DNA of 15,102 nucleotides from Balneolales bacterium (GTDB taxonomy: Bacteria; Bacteroidota; Rhodothermia; Balneolales; Balneolaceae), in NCBI GenBank assembly GCA_022360375.1, contig JAKSCW010000382.1, positions 1-15,102 on the forward strand. The letters are read 5' to 3'. The notes under the pieces are model-generated. The model saw only the letters and a list, made by a program, of their open reading frames with translations. It had not been told where the DNA came from and searched no databases. The translations under genes and the position numbers were made by a program. Below, one piece after another: positions 7,369 to 15,097 of the stretch. Each line of letters opens with the position of its first letter. Positions within the stretch are counted from its first letter, which is position 1.

Positions 7369-7959
7369 ATGTTCAAACGATTTTCCGCCCTCTGGCTATT
7401 TTTCTTTGTTTTTGGATCCACCTCTGTTTTTGCCCAACTGGATGTATTTAAGACATTTATTCTTGAAGAGAGCACTCTTTCCATATCAGGCACATCCAAT
7501 GTAAATAATTTCACTTGCGGATATCTGGAACCCATTGCCTCAGATACATTGATTCACGAAGTAGCATTCTCAGATTCATTATATCCCGCAGGAGATATCA
7601 TCCGGTTACAGGCAAACCGATTTGATTGCGGATCCAGGCCAATTAACAGAGACATGCGTAAAACACTCAAAGCTGGCGATTTCCCCTTTTTGGAACTGAG
7701 TTTGTCAACTATTGAAATTGCCGATTCCTTGCCATTTACAACTGTTCTTGATATTTCTATTGCCGGGGTGACAAGAAAGGAGGAAATTCAGATTATAGAG
7801 TTTGTACGAACGGATGAGAATGTTTCTTTTACCGGCCTGGGCACTGTTTTATTGAGTGACTTCAATCTTAAACCCCCCTCTGCATTATTTGGTTTAGTAA
7901 AAGTAGACGATGAAATTCAGATAAGATTCAACATATTTATTGAACAAGAAAAAGGGTGA
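7369..7959 (+). CDS. Secreted YceI-family protein (paralogue 1)
   Basis: A 196-aa protein with a clear signal peptide (hydrophobic 7-20, cleavage likely after VFAQ, residue 23). The remainder follows the YceI-like lipocalin-like beta-barrel pattern: SISGTSNVNNF (38-48) at the first strand, RKTLKAGDFPFLELS (97-111), the IAGVTRKEEIQI strand (131-142), and LSDFNLKPPSALFGLVKVDD (162-181) before the last strand. YceI proteins bind isoprenoid quinones or other amphipathic molecules in the periplasm; the ligand here is unknown. It is more divergent than the second YceI protein and uniquely carries two cysteines (C50 in NFTCGY, C87 in FDCGS) that could form a disulfide after export. It converges on the barrel gene 47 nt away. 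The ATG at 7369 is chosen because the signal peptide starts there. Confidence 0.82.
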   Translation: MFKRFSALWLFFFVFGSTSVFAQLDVFKTFILEESTLSISGTSNVNNFTCGYLEPIASDTLIHEVAFSDSLYPAGDIIRLQANRFDCGSRPINRDMRKTLKAGDFPFLELSLSTIEIADSLPFTTVLDISIAGVTRKEEIQIIEFVRTDENVSFTGLGTVLLSDFNLKPPSALFGLVKVDDEIQIRFNIFIEQEKG

Positions 7960-7980
7960 GCGTTTCAGCACTCACCCTTT
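7946..7980 (-). terminator. Shared hairpin terminator between YceI 1 and the barrel gene
   Basis: AAAGGGTGAG (7951-7960) and CTCACCCTTT (7971-7980) form a perfect 10-bp stem with a 10-nt loop. On the minus strand it is followed by TTTTTCTT, so it terminates the barrel/YceI 2 operon, whose last stop is at 8007. On the plus strand the stem itself contains the YceI 1 stop codon (TGA, 7957-7959) and only three T follow, so it is weaker in that direction. Confidence 0.85.
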
Positions 7981-8006
7981 GAGTAGACTAGTATTTATCT
8001 ATTAGA

Positions 8007-9278
8007 TCAGAAACTGATTATCGCTTCAATTACTAAACCATTGAATTCAGCATCTTCATAAAGTGTACCAATCCAACCGTCACCACCATAGGTTTGAGTT
8101 ACGTATTCAACTTTAGTTAGAACATTATCAGTCATGAACCATCCAGCACCGATGTTTATACGGCTAATGTCTAGTGATTCTGCTCCATCAAGCTGCTCGC
8201 CAGTTACCAGGTTGTAACGTCCACCTAGGTAGAAGTTTTCCTCTTCACCTAATCGATATAGTACTTCAGAACCGATTTGTGTGAAACTTCCGCCAGCATC
8301 ATCATTACTTATAAGCTCAAATACACCAAAGTACTCTAAGCCTTGGAATTTGATGAATGGATTGATTTGGAATGCAGTCAAATATCCACGGTCTGCTACC
8401 GGAGTTCTTGAACCTGAGAATTGTGGGTTGAAACGGCCATCAAAGTCGCTTCCTGTAAGAATATTGTAGTAACGTGAACCGGCACGGTCGCCGCCATACA
8501 GGTAATCACGTGTACTCTCATTGCTACTATTGTAGAAAGAACCGGTTAAACGGAAACGAAGATCATCATTAATCTGAGAATCGTATCCAACTTTACCATA
8601 TACTACAAATCCATCGTCGCCAGCTGAGGGTTCCTGATTTAAACGACCATTGGTCGCACCAAGAACTGCCAATATACCGGCGTCAGCCATGTAGGTGAAT
8701 TCCATGAATGGCTCGGTAGTAAATGAATCCATGATGTAGTTACCTACGAAAGGATTATAGATAGCTGCGGAGTTATCAGAACGTCTGAAATGAGTATCTC
8801 CGTAGTTAATATCATCCATACCTACCCTGATTCTGAAGTTTTTCATAAAATCTTCAGCCAAACCTTCTTGAATGAAATTCAAGTTGTCGATTTGGATGTG
8901 ACCACCTTTCACCCAGGCTTCTGCGTGGTGACGTGATGATAAATAGGTACGTAGATGCATTCTGAAGCCGTCGGCCAGTTGCACATCTATGTTCAGGTTT
9001 GCAGTTGGTAAACTGAAGTTATTGGCTAAATCAGTAAGCGATTGTGCCGAATCACCATCTTGTACCAATGCCTGGAATTGCATCGCAAAATCACCGCCAA
9101 CTTTAACCACCATTCCATCAAATGGAACATCGTTGGTTTTCGGAGTTTCAAATACATTTAATCCCGCCTTTCCGGTAGGTCGAATGAATTGAAGCTCTCC
9201 TGTCGTTTGTGCAAAAATACCTCCAACAAGTATTAATGCTAACGAAAAGGTTGCAAATGTTTTTATTAGCGTTTTCAT
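8007..9278 (-). CDS. Outer-membrane beta-barrel (porin-like) protein
   Basis: A 423-aa protein with a signal peptide (cleavage after IFAQ, residue 24). The mature part consists of alternating amphipathic strands separated by glycine/aspartate-rich turns, and ends in an aromatic residue (VIEAIISF, terminal F423), the usual outer-membrane barrel assembly signal. Recognisable stretches include SSRHHAEAWVKGG (114-126) and GMDDINYGDTHFRRSDN (153-169). There is no TonB box or plug domain, so it is a passive or selective porin rather than a TonB-dependent receptor; a phosphate-selective-porin-like fold is possible but unproven. It follows a YceI gene by 47 nt with its own strong ribosome-binding site, suggesting high expression. 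The exact family is uncertain. Confidence 0.8.
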   Translation of the reverse strand: MKTLIKTFATFSLALILVGGIFAQTTGELQFIRPTGKAGLNVFETPKTNDVPFDGMVVKVGGDFAMQFQALVQDGDSAQSLTDLANNFSLPTANLNIDVQLADGFRMHLRTYLSSRHHAEAWVKGGHIQIDNLNFIQEGLAEDFMKNFRIRVGMDDINYGDTHFRRSDNSAAIYNPFVGNYIMDSFTTEPFMEFTYMADAGILAVLGATNGRLNQEPSAGDDGFVVYGKVGYDSQINDDLRFRLTGSFYNSSNESTRDYLYGGDRAGSRYYNILTGSDFDGRFNPQFSGSRTPVADRGYLTAFQINPFIKFQGLEYFGVFELISNDDAGGSFTQIGSEVLYRLGEEENFYLGGRYNLVTGEQLDGAESLDISRINIGAGWFMTDNVLTKVEYVTQTYGGDGWIGTLYEDAEFNGLVIEAIISF

Positions 9279-9283
9279 GATTT

Positions 9284-9290
9284 ACTCCTC
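9284..9290 (-). promoter_or_regulatory. Strong Shine-Dalgarno site for the barrel gene
   Basis: GAGGAGT on the minus strand lies 5 nt before the ATG at 9278. It fixes the start and, with the near-perfect spacing, suggests that the barrel is translated more strongly than the YceI gene upstream in the same operon. Confidence 0.75.
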
Positions 9291-9325
9291 TATATAAGGT
9301 TAGTTGTCTTACTTTTTAGTTTTGG

Positions 9326-9892
9326 TTAGCTGTCTTCAAAAATCAGATCAAATTCCACATTCACGATCTCACCCGTTTTCAAGGTTCCCATCATCGCTGT
9401 AGGCGGGTTTATCCCATAGTCCCTCATATTGATTTCCTGGATACCTACCACATTCAGGCTTCCATCCTCTAGCACGAAATAGGAGGCCGTTACCTCGATA
9501 GGTTGAGATGTACCTGCAAGGTCCAGATTACCTGCAATAGTGATTGAATCTGGAGTTTGTTCAATGACTTCGTTGTAGGAAAAAATTATGTTTGGATAAT
9601 CACCCTCTTTTAACGCTCCGCGGGTTTTTCTATCCATTACACTTTTGCCGCTCTTTATAGATTTAGTAACAGCAGTGAACTCCAGTAAATCAATCTGTAA
9701 CACATTTTCTTCCCCGACTACAGAAAAAGTTATAGAACTTGTGAACTCTTCTACCTTACTTTCCCAGTCATGAACGGAAGAAGTACCTTCAATGGTTACC
9801 AAACTTCCTTCATTTGAACTAACCAAAGTGCTTTGCGCCGGTAACTGATAAATCAGAAAAAAAGAAATTAAAAATAGATATAGCTTTCTCAT
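9326..9892 (-). CDS. Secreted YceI-family protein (paralogue 2)
   Basis: A 188-aa protein with signal peptide MRKLYLFLISFFLIYQLPAQ (cleavage after Q20). It is a clearer YceI than paralogue 1: IEGTSSVHDWESKV (34-47), the SIKSGKSVMDRKTRGALKEG core (78-97) followed by DYPNIIFS, LDLAGTSQPIEVTASY (123-138), and MRDYGINPPTAMMGTLKTG (156-174) before the closing strand. The fold is a secreted lipid-binding barrel. It shares with paralogue 1 the RK(T)xxxLKxGD[FY]P and NPP/KPP-[ST]A turns, so the two are homologues. It is the first gene of a two-gene operon with the outer-membrane barrel and is divergent from the aminotransferase (157 nt between). An AGAGG lies about 9 nt before the ATG at 9892-9890. 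The ligand is unknown. Confidence 0.9.
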   Translation of the reverse strand: MRKLYLFLISFFLIYQLPAQSTLVSSNEGSLVTIEGTSSVHDWESKVEEFTSSITFSVVGEENVLQIDLLEFTAVTKSIKSGKSVMDRKTRGALKEGDYPNIIFSYNEVIEQTPDSITIAGNLDLAGTSQPIEVTASYFVLEDGSLNVVGIQEINMRDYGINPPTAMMGTLKTGEIVNVEFDLIFEDS

Positions 9893-10049
9893 AGTATGTG
9901 CCTCTATTATGTTTGGGGTAATGCCAAATTAGAGTTGTACCTCTAGAACCGATCATCTTTAAGTACGCTGGTAGTTTAGAACCCAAAAATGAAGAAACTA
10001 TGAAGCCAATAGTTTTTAATTATATTGCTTCTAAATAAGGATTTACAAA

Positions 10050-11219
10050 ATGCTTTCAGCCAAAGAACAAGAAAAAAAACACCATTTCCAGGTTTATAAT
10101 CGATTCCCGGTAACGCTTAAAAATGGTAAGGGAGCGCGACTCTGGGATATTCATGGCAAAGAATACATTGATCTGTTGGCAGGAATAGCTGTAAACAATT
10201 TGGGACATAGCCACCCGGCTATTGTTAGCGCAATTAAAGAGCAATCCGAAAAAATGCTCCATGTCTCCAATTTCTACTATACCGAAGAGCAAAGTGAATT
10301 CATTTCCCGGCTTTCCTACCTATCCGGATTAGAGCGTGTTTTTCTCTGTAACAGTGGCTTGGAGGCTATGGAAGGAAGTTTAAAGCTCGCACGAAAATGG
10401 GGTAAGGAAAATGGAAAGACCGGAAATATCATTTCTTTATCGAACGGTTTTCACGGTCGTTCACTCGCAAGTATTACACTAAGCAAGGCGAATTACCAGG
10501 AAGGCTTTGCTCCTCTCCCACCAGGGTTCATACAATCTCCCTTTAATGATTTTGAAAGCTTGTTGGATGTGGTAAACGATCAAACCATAGCTATTGCCTT
10601 TGAGTTGATCCAGGGGAACAGCGGAATAAATATTGCCGGGAAGTCTTTTGTCCAAAAAGTCCGCCAATTGTGTAATGAGAAAAACATTCTGCTCATTATT
10701 GACGAAGTTCAAACAGGTGTTGGACGAACCGGGAAATTCTGGAGTTATGAGCATTATGGTATAAAACCCGACGTTGTTATCGCAGCAAAAGCACTGGCCG
10801 CAGGTATTCCTGTTGGAGCCATTATGGCTAAAGAAGAAGTAGCTTCTGCCCTGTCTTTTGGAAATCATGGTACTACTTTTGGTGGAAATCCTTTTGCAAG
10901 TGCTGTAGGTAATGCCTGTTTAAAAACCATTCAAAAAGAAAACCTGACGGAACAGGCTGCAGAAAAAGGCGAATACATGATGTCTTTAATCCGGGAGAAA
11001 ACTGCCGGAAATGAAAAAGTGATTAATGTTCGGGGTATGGGCCTTATGATTGGTGTTGAGCTTTCTATCCCGGGAAGACCTGTTGTGGATAAAATGTTTG
11101 AACAGGGAGTACTCTCTAATGCAGCGGGAGGAAATGTACTTCGAATTGTCCCGCCACTTATAATATCACAACAGGATATTCAGAAGTCAGTGGAAGTGCT
11201 AGCCCGCTCGATTAATTGA
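10050..11219 (+). CDS. ArgD-like class III PLP aminotransferase
   Basis: A 389-aa cytosolic aminotransferase of the acetylornithine/succinyl-DAP family. Visible features: NSGLEAMEGSLKLARK (101-116) for cofactor phosphate binding, GFHGRS (133-138), LLIIDEVQTGVGRTGKF (214-230) with D218 contacting the PLP ring nitrogen, the Schiff-base lysine K247 in VVIAAKALAAGIPVGA, TTFGGNPFA (275-283), and R365 in NVLRIVPPLI. Length and layout fit ArgD (about 390-400 aa). Three normally invariant spots differ: QGNSG (188-192) instead of QGEGG, NSGLEA instead of NSGAEA, and AKALAAG instead of AKGLGGG. The substrate may therefore differ from N-acetylornithine. TAAGGA lies 9 nt before the ATG. No arginine gene is adjacent, so arginine biosynthesis is plausible but unsupported by context. 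Confidence 0.85.
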   Translation: MLSAKEQEKKHHFQVYNRFPVTLKNGKGARLWDIHGKEYIDLLAGIAVNNLGHSHPAIVSAIKEQSEKMLHVSNFYYTEEQSEFISRLSYLSGLERVFLCNSGLEAMEGSLKLARKWGKENGKTGNIISLSNGFHGRSLASITLSKANYQEGFAPLPPGFIQSPFNDFESLLDVVNDQTIAIAFELIQGNSGINIAGKSFVQKVRQLCNEKNILLIIDEVQTGVGRTGKFWSYEHYGIKPDVVIAAKALAAGIPVGAIMAKEEVASALSFGNHGTTFGGNPFASAVGNACLKTIQKENLTEQAAEKGEYMMSLIREKTAGNEKVINVRGMGLMIGVELSIPGRPVVDKMFEQGVLSNAAGGNVLRIVPPLIISQQDIQKSVEVLARSIN

Positions 11220-11385
11220 TACAAGTCAAAAAAAGCAAACGGGCTAACAGATAGAAATTTTTGCGGGATCAATACACCGTCTTATTGGTTTTTCAATCAG
11301 AGAATGAATAATCAATACTTCCGGAAATGATTCAATTACCAGTCAGGCGATTCAGGGACCAATATTTTAATGCAAATTCTGCACA

Positions 11386-11838
11386 TCAGTTATGCTGGTA
11401 ATACACCTTGGCAACAATCTTCCAACCGTCATTAAACTTCAAAAGTGAGAGATAATCCGTATATACAAGTTCACCTTCATGGTGAAGTTCAAGTTTAACG
11501 GAAGCTGAATTCCCTGAAACATCTATCGACAAAAATTTTGGCTCCCAGATATTTTCCTCAGGATTAAAACCTGAGCTGTTTTTTCTGCGATCTACACTTT
11601 CAACCCAATTTGCAATGGGATAACGTCTCAGGTTTTCCCCATCTGTAGAAAAAATGGCAAATTCTTCATGGAACGTTTTTTTCATAGCCTCCGGATTTAG
11701 CTCGTTAAAAGCACCATGAACGTAGCCTGTTAAAATGGTTTCTTTTATTTCTTCTTCAGCCAGGAAAAGCTTGGTTGCATTAATTGTAAAAGCGACGAGT
11801 ACGGTGATTATTGAAAATAGAAAGACATGTTTTTTCAT
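11386..11838 (-). CDS. Exported NTF2-like protein (lumazine-binding-2 / SnoaL-like)
   Basis: A 150-aa protein with an N-terminal hydrophobic export or anchor segment (about 4-20) and an NTF2-like cone fold: helix IKETILTGYVHGAFNELNPE (31-50), FHEEFAIFS (56-64), and the strand pattern SGNSASVKLEL (108-118) and YTDYLSLLKFNDGWKIVAKV (126-145). This last stretch is the signature of Pfam Lumazine_bd_2-like proteins. No catalytic residues can be assigned; such proteins bind small ligands or act as isomerases. It lies 45 nt downstream of the threonine aldolase gene on the same strand and may share its transcript, but functional linkage is not evident. No clear Shine-Dalgarno precedes the ATG at 11838-11836. 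Confidence 0.75.
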   Translation of the reverse strand: MKKHVFLFSIITVLVAFTINATKLFLAEEEIKETILTGYVHGAFNELNPEAMKKTFHEEFAIFSTDGENLRRYPIANWVESVDRRKNSSGFNPEENIWEPKFLSIDVSGNSASVKLELHHEGELVYTDYLSLLKFNDGWKIVAKVYYQHN

Positions 11839-11883
11839 AGCAGTGAGATTAGTTTGGGATTAAATAACATACAAAAGCTACTA

Positions 11884-12903
11884 CTAATTAAATAGTAGTT
11901 TAAATGTTTCTTTTACGATTTTCAATTCCTGTTCACTGATTTGAAAATGAAAAGTTGCACGAATTGTTTTTGGCCCAAATGGAACCATTCGAATCCCGTG
12001 TTTTTCAAGTTCGGCTAACACACCTGGTACATCTCCTTCAAGAACGTCAAATAAAACAATGTTTGTCTCTACCGAATCCGGTTCTATACTTAACCTGGAG
12101 CATTCTTCTACCGTTTTAGCGAATTCCATCGCCCTTCGGTGATCCCCTTCCAGTAACGGCCAATGATGTTCCAAAGCATATTCTGCAGCAGAAGTCAATA
12201 TCCCTATCTGGCGCATGCCTCCCCCCCACATTTTTCGGAATCTACGTGCCTTTGCTATTCTTTCTTTAGAAGAAAGTAGCATTGAACCCACCGGGGCACC
12301 CAGCCCTTTGCTAAAACACACTGAAATAGTATCAGCAATTGTGCCAAAAAACTCAGGTTCAATCCCCGTAGCAGTAATTGCATTCCAAATCCTTGCTCCA
12401 TCTAAATGAATGAACAGTGTTTCCTTATCAGCAAAGGCTTTAACCTCTTCCAATTCCAGCCTGGTATAACACGCTCCGCCCCCTTTATTTGTAGTATTTT
12501 CGAGGCAGATTACTTTGGTAACAGGTTCCCAGTCATGAATCCCTCTCTTTTTATTCCGAAGATGATGAACCTGAAGCTTGCCCCAATCCCCGGTTAATGC
12601 ATGTATCTGAATTCCTGAAAGCAATGCAGAAGCCCCGGTTTCATAATTAAAAATATGTCCTTTTTCATCAATCAGGATTTCATCGCCTGGTTCGGTAAGC
12701 ACCTTCACCCCCAGTTGATTGCCCATAGTTCCACTTGGAACAAATAATCCCGATTCCATTCCAAACATTTTTGCCACTTTCTTCTGAAAAGATATCGCAT
12801 GCTTATCCTCCGCAAAAACATCATCCCCAACTTCTGCCCGCTGCATTGCCTCCAGCATTTCAGGCGTTGGTTTTGTAACGGTATCGCTTCGTAAATCAAT
12901 CAT
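11884..12903 (-). CDS. ltaE: Low-specificity L-threonine aldolase
   Basis: A 339-aa PLP enzyme that cleaves L-threonine or L-allo-threonine to glycine and acetaldehyde. It starts MIDLRSDTVTKP, the classic threonine aldolase N-terminus, so I use the ATG at 12903-12901. The frame could extend 26 codons upstream only from a TTG (12981), giving an unlikely basic tail that overlaps the divergent nitrilase. Motifs (numbering from this ATG): GDDVFAED (26-33), SGTMGNQ (57-63), ENTTNKGGG (135-143), HLDGAR (166-171) with D168 and R171, and VCFSKGLGAPVGSM (195-208), in which K199 forms the internal aldimine. All key residues are present and the length is normal (E. coli LtaE is 333). The gene is divergent from the nitrilase and upstream of the NTF2-like gene. 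Confidence 0.93.
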   Translation of the reverse strand: MIDLRSDTVTKPTPEMLEAMQRAEVGDDVFAEDKHAISFQKKVAKMFGMESGLFVPSGTMGNQLGVKVLTEPGDEILIDEKGHIFNYETGASALLSGIQIHALTGDWGKLQVHHLRNKKRGIHDWEPVTKVICLENTTNKGGGACYTRLELEEVKAFADKETLFIHLDGARIWNAITATGIEPEFFGTIADTISVCFSKGLGAPVGSMLLSSKERIAKARRFRKMWGGGMRQIGILTSAAEYALEHHWPLLEGDHRRAMEFAKTVEECSRLSIEPDSVETNIVLFDVLEGDVPGVLAELEKHGIRMVPFGPKTIRATFHFQISEQELKIVKETFKLLFN

Positions 12904-12954
12904 GTTTCTGCTTTGCTTTTTCTTGGGGGATGGAATATAATGAAACCTTGGTGA

Positions 12955-13953
12955 GTGGAAATCATTATTGCTGTGTTTCAAGAAAATATAAAGGTCGCGA
13001 TTGTCCAGAAATCGCCCGTCTTTCTAAATCTATCAAAGAGTGTTGACTTAGCACTCCAGTTCGTTTCTGATGCATCCAATTCCGGAGCCAGGATCGTGGT
13101 GTTTCCTGAAACCTGGCTTCCTGGATACCCGGTTTGGCTCGATTATGCTCCTAATGCAGGTATCTGGGATCACCCTCCTGCAAAAGTATTGTATAGGTTG
13201 CTTAGCGATAATTCCATTGTCATCGGAAGCGAATATTTTGAGAGACTTCAAAATGCAGCTATTCAGAATGACTGCATGATCGTGATGGGTGCACATGAGA
13301 AAATCGACCGTACTCTGTATAATTCCATTTTTTATTTCCTTCCGGACGGAAGTTTTAATGTACACCGAAAACTTATGCCCACATACACTGAACGCCTGGT
13401 TTGGGGAATGGGTGACGGAAGTACGCTGCCAGTTATCGATTTTGAGGGAATCAGAGTTGGTGGGTTAATTTGCTGGGAACACTGGATGCCTTTGGCACGA
13501 GCAGCCATGCATTCGCAAAATGAGTTTATCCATATTGCTCAATGGCCTATGGTAAAGGATCTCCATCAAATCGCTTCCCGCAATTATGCATTTGAAGGAC
13601 AATGCTATGTGCTTGCAGCAGGATGTACACTTACAAAAAGAGATATGATCACTGGATTAGAAACTGTGATTTCCACCAAAAAAGATGAAGCCGGTTTAGA
13701 TTTAATTGCATCCATCCCTGAAAGTGAAGATTCTTTTCTCCTGCGGGGCGGGAGTTCCATCATTAAACCGAACACTGACTATCTTGTTAACCCGCTTCAA
13801 CAGAAGGAAGAAATAATTATACGAGATTTAGATTTAACAGTGATTAGAGAAGGAAACTTGTTCCTGGATACAAACGGGCATTACTCCCGGCCTGACGTTT
13901 TTGAATTAAAAGTTGATACCAGCCCTAAAACGAACGTAACATTTGAAAACTAA
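12955..13953 (+). CDS. Nitrilase (branch 1, C-N hydrolase superfamily)
   Basis: This 332-aa hydrolase converts organic nitriles to carboxylate and ammonia. The Glu-Lys-Cys triad is visible: E52 in FPETWLPGYP (50-59), K139 in HRKLMPTYTER (137-147), and C173 in GGLICWEHWMPL (169-180). The CWEH-x-x-PL block and the GMGDGSTL run (151-158) mark true nitrilases rather than amidases or carbamoyl hydrolases; a cyanide dihydratase is possible. An in-frame TGA at 12952 forces a start at GTG 12955 or GTG 12973. The second would give FQENIKVAIVQ after the initiator, a family-like N-terminus, so 12973 is a serious alternative. It overlaps the lycopene cyclase start by 11 nt and is divergent from threonine aldolase. 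No pathway explains the nitrilase-carotenoid pairing. Confidence 0.87.
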   Translation: MEIIIAVFQENIKVAIVQKSPVFLNLSKSVDLALQFVSDASNSGARIVVFPETWLPGYPVWLDYAPNAGIWDHPPAKVLYRLLSDNSIVIGSEYFERLQNAAIQNDCMIVMGAHEKIDRTLYNSIFYFLPDGSFNVHRKLMPTYTERLVWGMGDGSTLPVIDFEGIRVGGLICWEHWMPLARAAMHSQNEFIHIAQWPMVKDLHQIASRNYAFEGQCYVLAAGCTLTKRDMITGLETVISTKKDEAGLDLIASIPESEDSFLLRGGSSIIKPNTDYLVNPLQQKEEIIIRDLDLTVIREGNLFLDTNGHYSRPDVFELKVDTSPKTNVTFEN

Positions 13954-15097
13954 TACCTACGACATTATTATTGCCGGTGCTGGTCTTGCGGGGTTAAGTC
14001 TTGCCTATTATCTGTCAAAAGAAGGTTATAAAGGAAATGTATTGATCACAGATTCATCCTTTGCCCCGCATAATAAAAAAACCTGGTGTTTCTGGAATAA
14101 AACAAAACCACCTTTCAAAAATCTGATCTATAAACAATGGCGTAAAACCTTTTTCTCTGCACTCGATTTCGATGCTTTTTTATACATGAAAGATTTTACC
14201 TATTACGCAATACGAGAAAGTGACTTCAAGGAATATGTTCTGAGGAAATTGAAACGACATTCCAATTTTCATTTACTTGAGGAGGCCGTTCTGGATTTTT
14301 CTACCAGCAAGAAGAAAGCCGTTATGGTTACTAAAAATAGTGACACCTACATTGCAGATTATATTTTCCAAAGCATTTTTAATCCCGATTCTGCAAAAAA
14401 GAAACGATTGAAGTACCCTCTCCTTCAGCATTTTTATGGATTAGAAGTGGAAATTCCGGATAACGCTTTTGACGCTGAAGCATTCACTATAATGGATATA
14501 GATGAGTCTTTTGAGGATGGCTTTGCATTCATGTATGTTCTTCCGTTCCGCCATAACTGTGCGTTATTTGAATACACCGTGTTCTCGAAAAAAACGCTTA
14601 AAAAGAAAGACTACAAAAAGAAGATCAGAGAATACCTGTATGAAAAATATGGCTATGAAAAGAACGAGTATGCCATTCACCGAAAAGAGTTTGGAAAAAT
14701 TCCTATGGACGACCGTCCTTATGATCCTTTCTTAGATAAAGGAATATATAATATTGGTACAGTAGGTGGTTTTACCAAACCAAGCACCGGGTATACATTT
14801 ACCCGGGTTCAGGAATATACCCAGCAACTGGCCCGGTCCATTGTAAGAGATGAGGTTCCAGCACCCCCACCGCAAGCAAAATTCAAATACCGCTATTACG
14901 ACCTCTTACTGCTTCATATTTTATCCAATTCTACAGAAGACAGCCACCGGGTTTTTCGCAATCTTTTCAAGAATAACCATATCGATGACCTTTTTGCATT
15001 TCTGAATGAGGAAACACATTTTCTTTCCGATCTAAAGATCATGAGCTCGGTTCCTTATTCTCCTTTTCTCCGTGCCATTACAAAAAACCTGGGGTAG
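13943..15097 (+). CDS. crtY: Lycopene cyclase (CrtY family)
   Basis: A 384-aa flavin-dependent, membrane-associated cyclase that forms beta-ionone rings on lycopene. Landmarks: Rossmann GAGLAGLSLA (12-21), TWCFW (47-51), QHFYGLEVE (162-170), MDIDES (184-189), FMYVLPF (196-202), FEYTVFS (209-215), holding the position of the catalytic acidic FLEET-like motif with E210, GKIPMDD (251-257), and GGFTKPSTGYTF (275-286). An in-frame TAA at 13937 leaves TTG at 13943 as the first usable start. It lies inside the nitrilase end, so the two overlap by 11 nt and translation is probably coupled. The TAG at 15095-15097 completes the gene 5 nt before the window edge. No crtB or crtI is visible here; they may lie to the right. 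Confidence 0.92.
   Translation: MKTNTYDIIIAGAGLAGLSLAYYLSKEGYKGNVLITDSSFAPHNKKTWCFWNKTKPPFKNLIYKQWRKTFFSALDFDAFLYMKDFTYYAIRESDFKEYVLRKLKRHSNFHLLEEAVLDFSTSKKKAVMVTKNSDTYIADYIFQSIFNPDSAKKKRLKYPLLQHFYGLEVEIPDNAFDAEAFTIMDIDESFEDGFAFMYVLPFRHNCALFEYTVFSKKTLKKKDYKKKIREYLYEKYGYEKNEYAIHRKEFGKIPMDDRPYDPFLDKGIYNIGTVGGFTKPSTGYTFTRVQEYTQQLARSIVRDEVPAPPPQAKFKYRYYDLLLLHILSNSTEDSHRVFRNLFKNNHIDDLFAFLNEETHFLSDLKIMSSVPYSPFLRAITKNLG

Noticed and set aside
11200..11246. TAGCCCG/CGGGCTA dyad after the aminotransferase, considered as a terminator
   Set aside because: Only 7 bp with a 33-nt loop, half inside the gene, and no T-run follows. The 166-nt convergent gap 11220-11385 shows no clear terminator on either strand.
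12904..12981. 26-codon N-terminal extension of threonine aldolase from TTG 12981
   Set aside because: The family begins at MIDLRSDTVTKP. The extension is basic, unconserved in character, lacks a ribosome-binding site and overlaps the nitrilase start.
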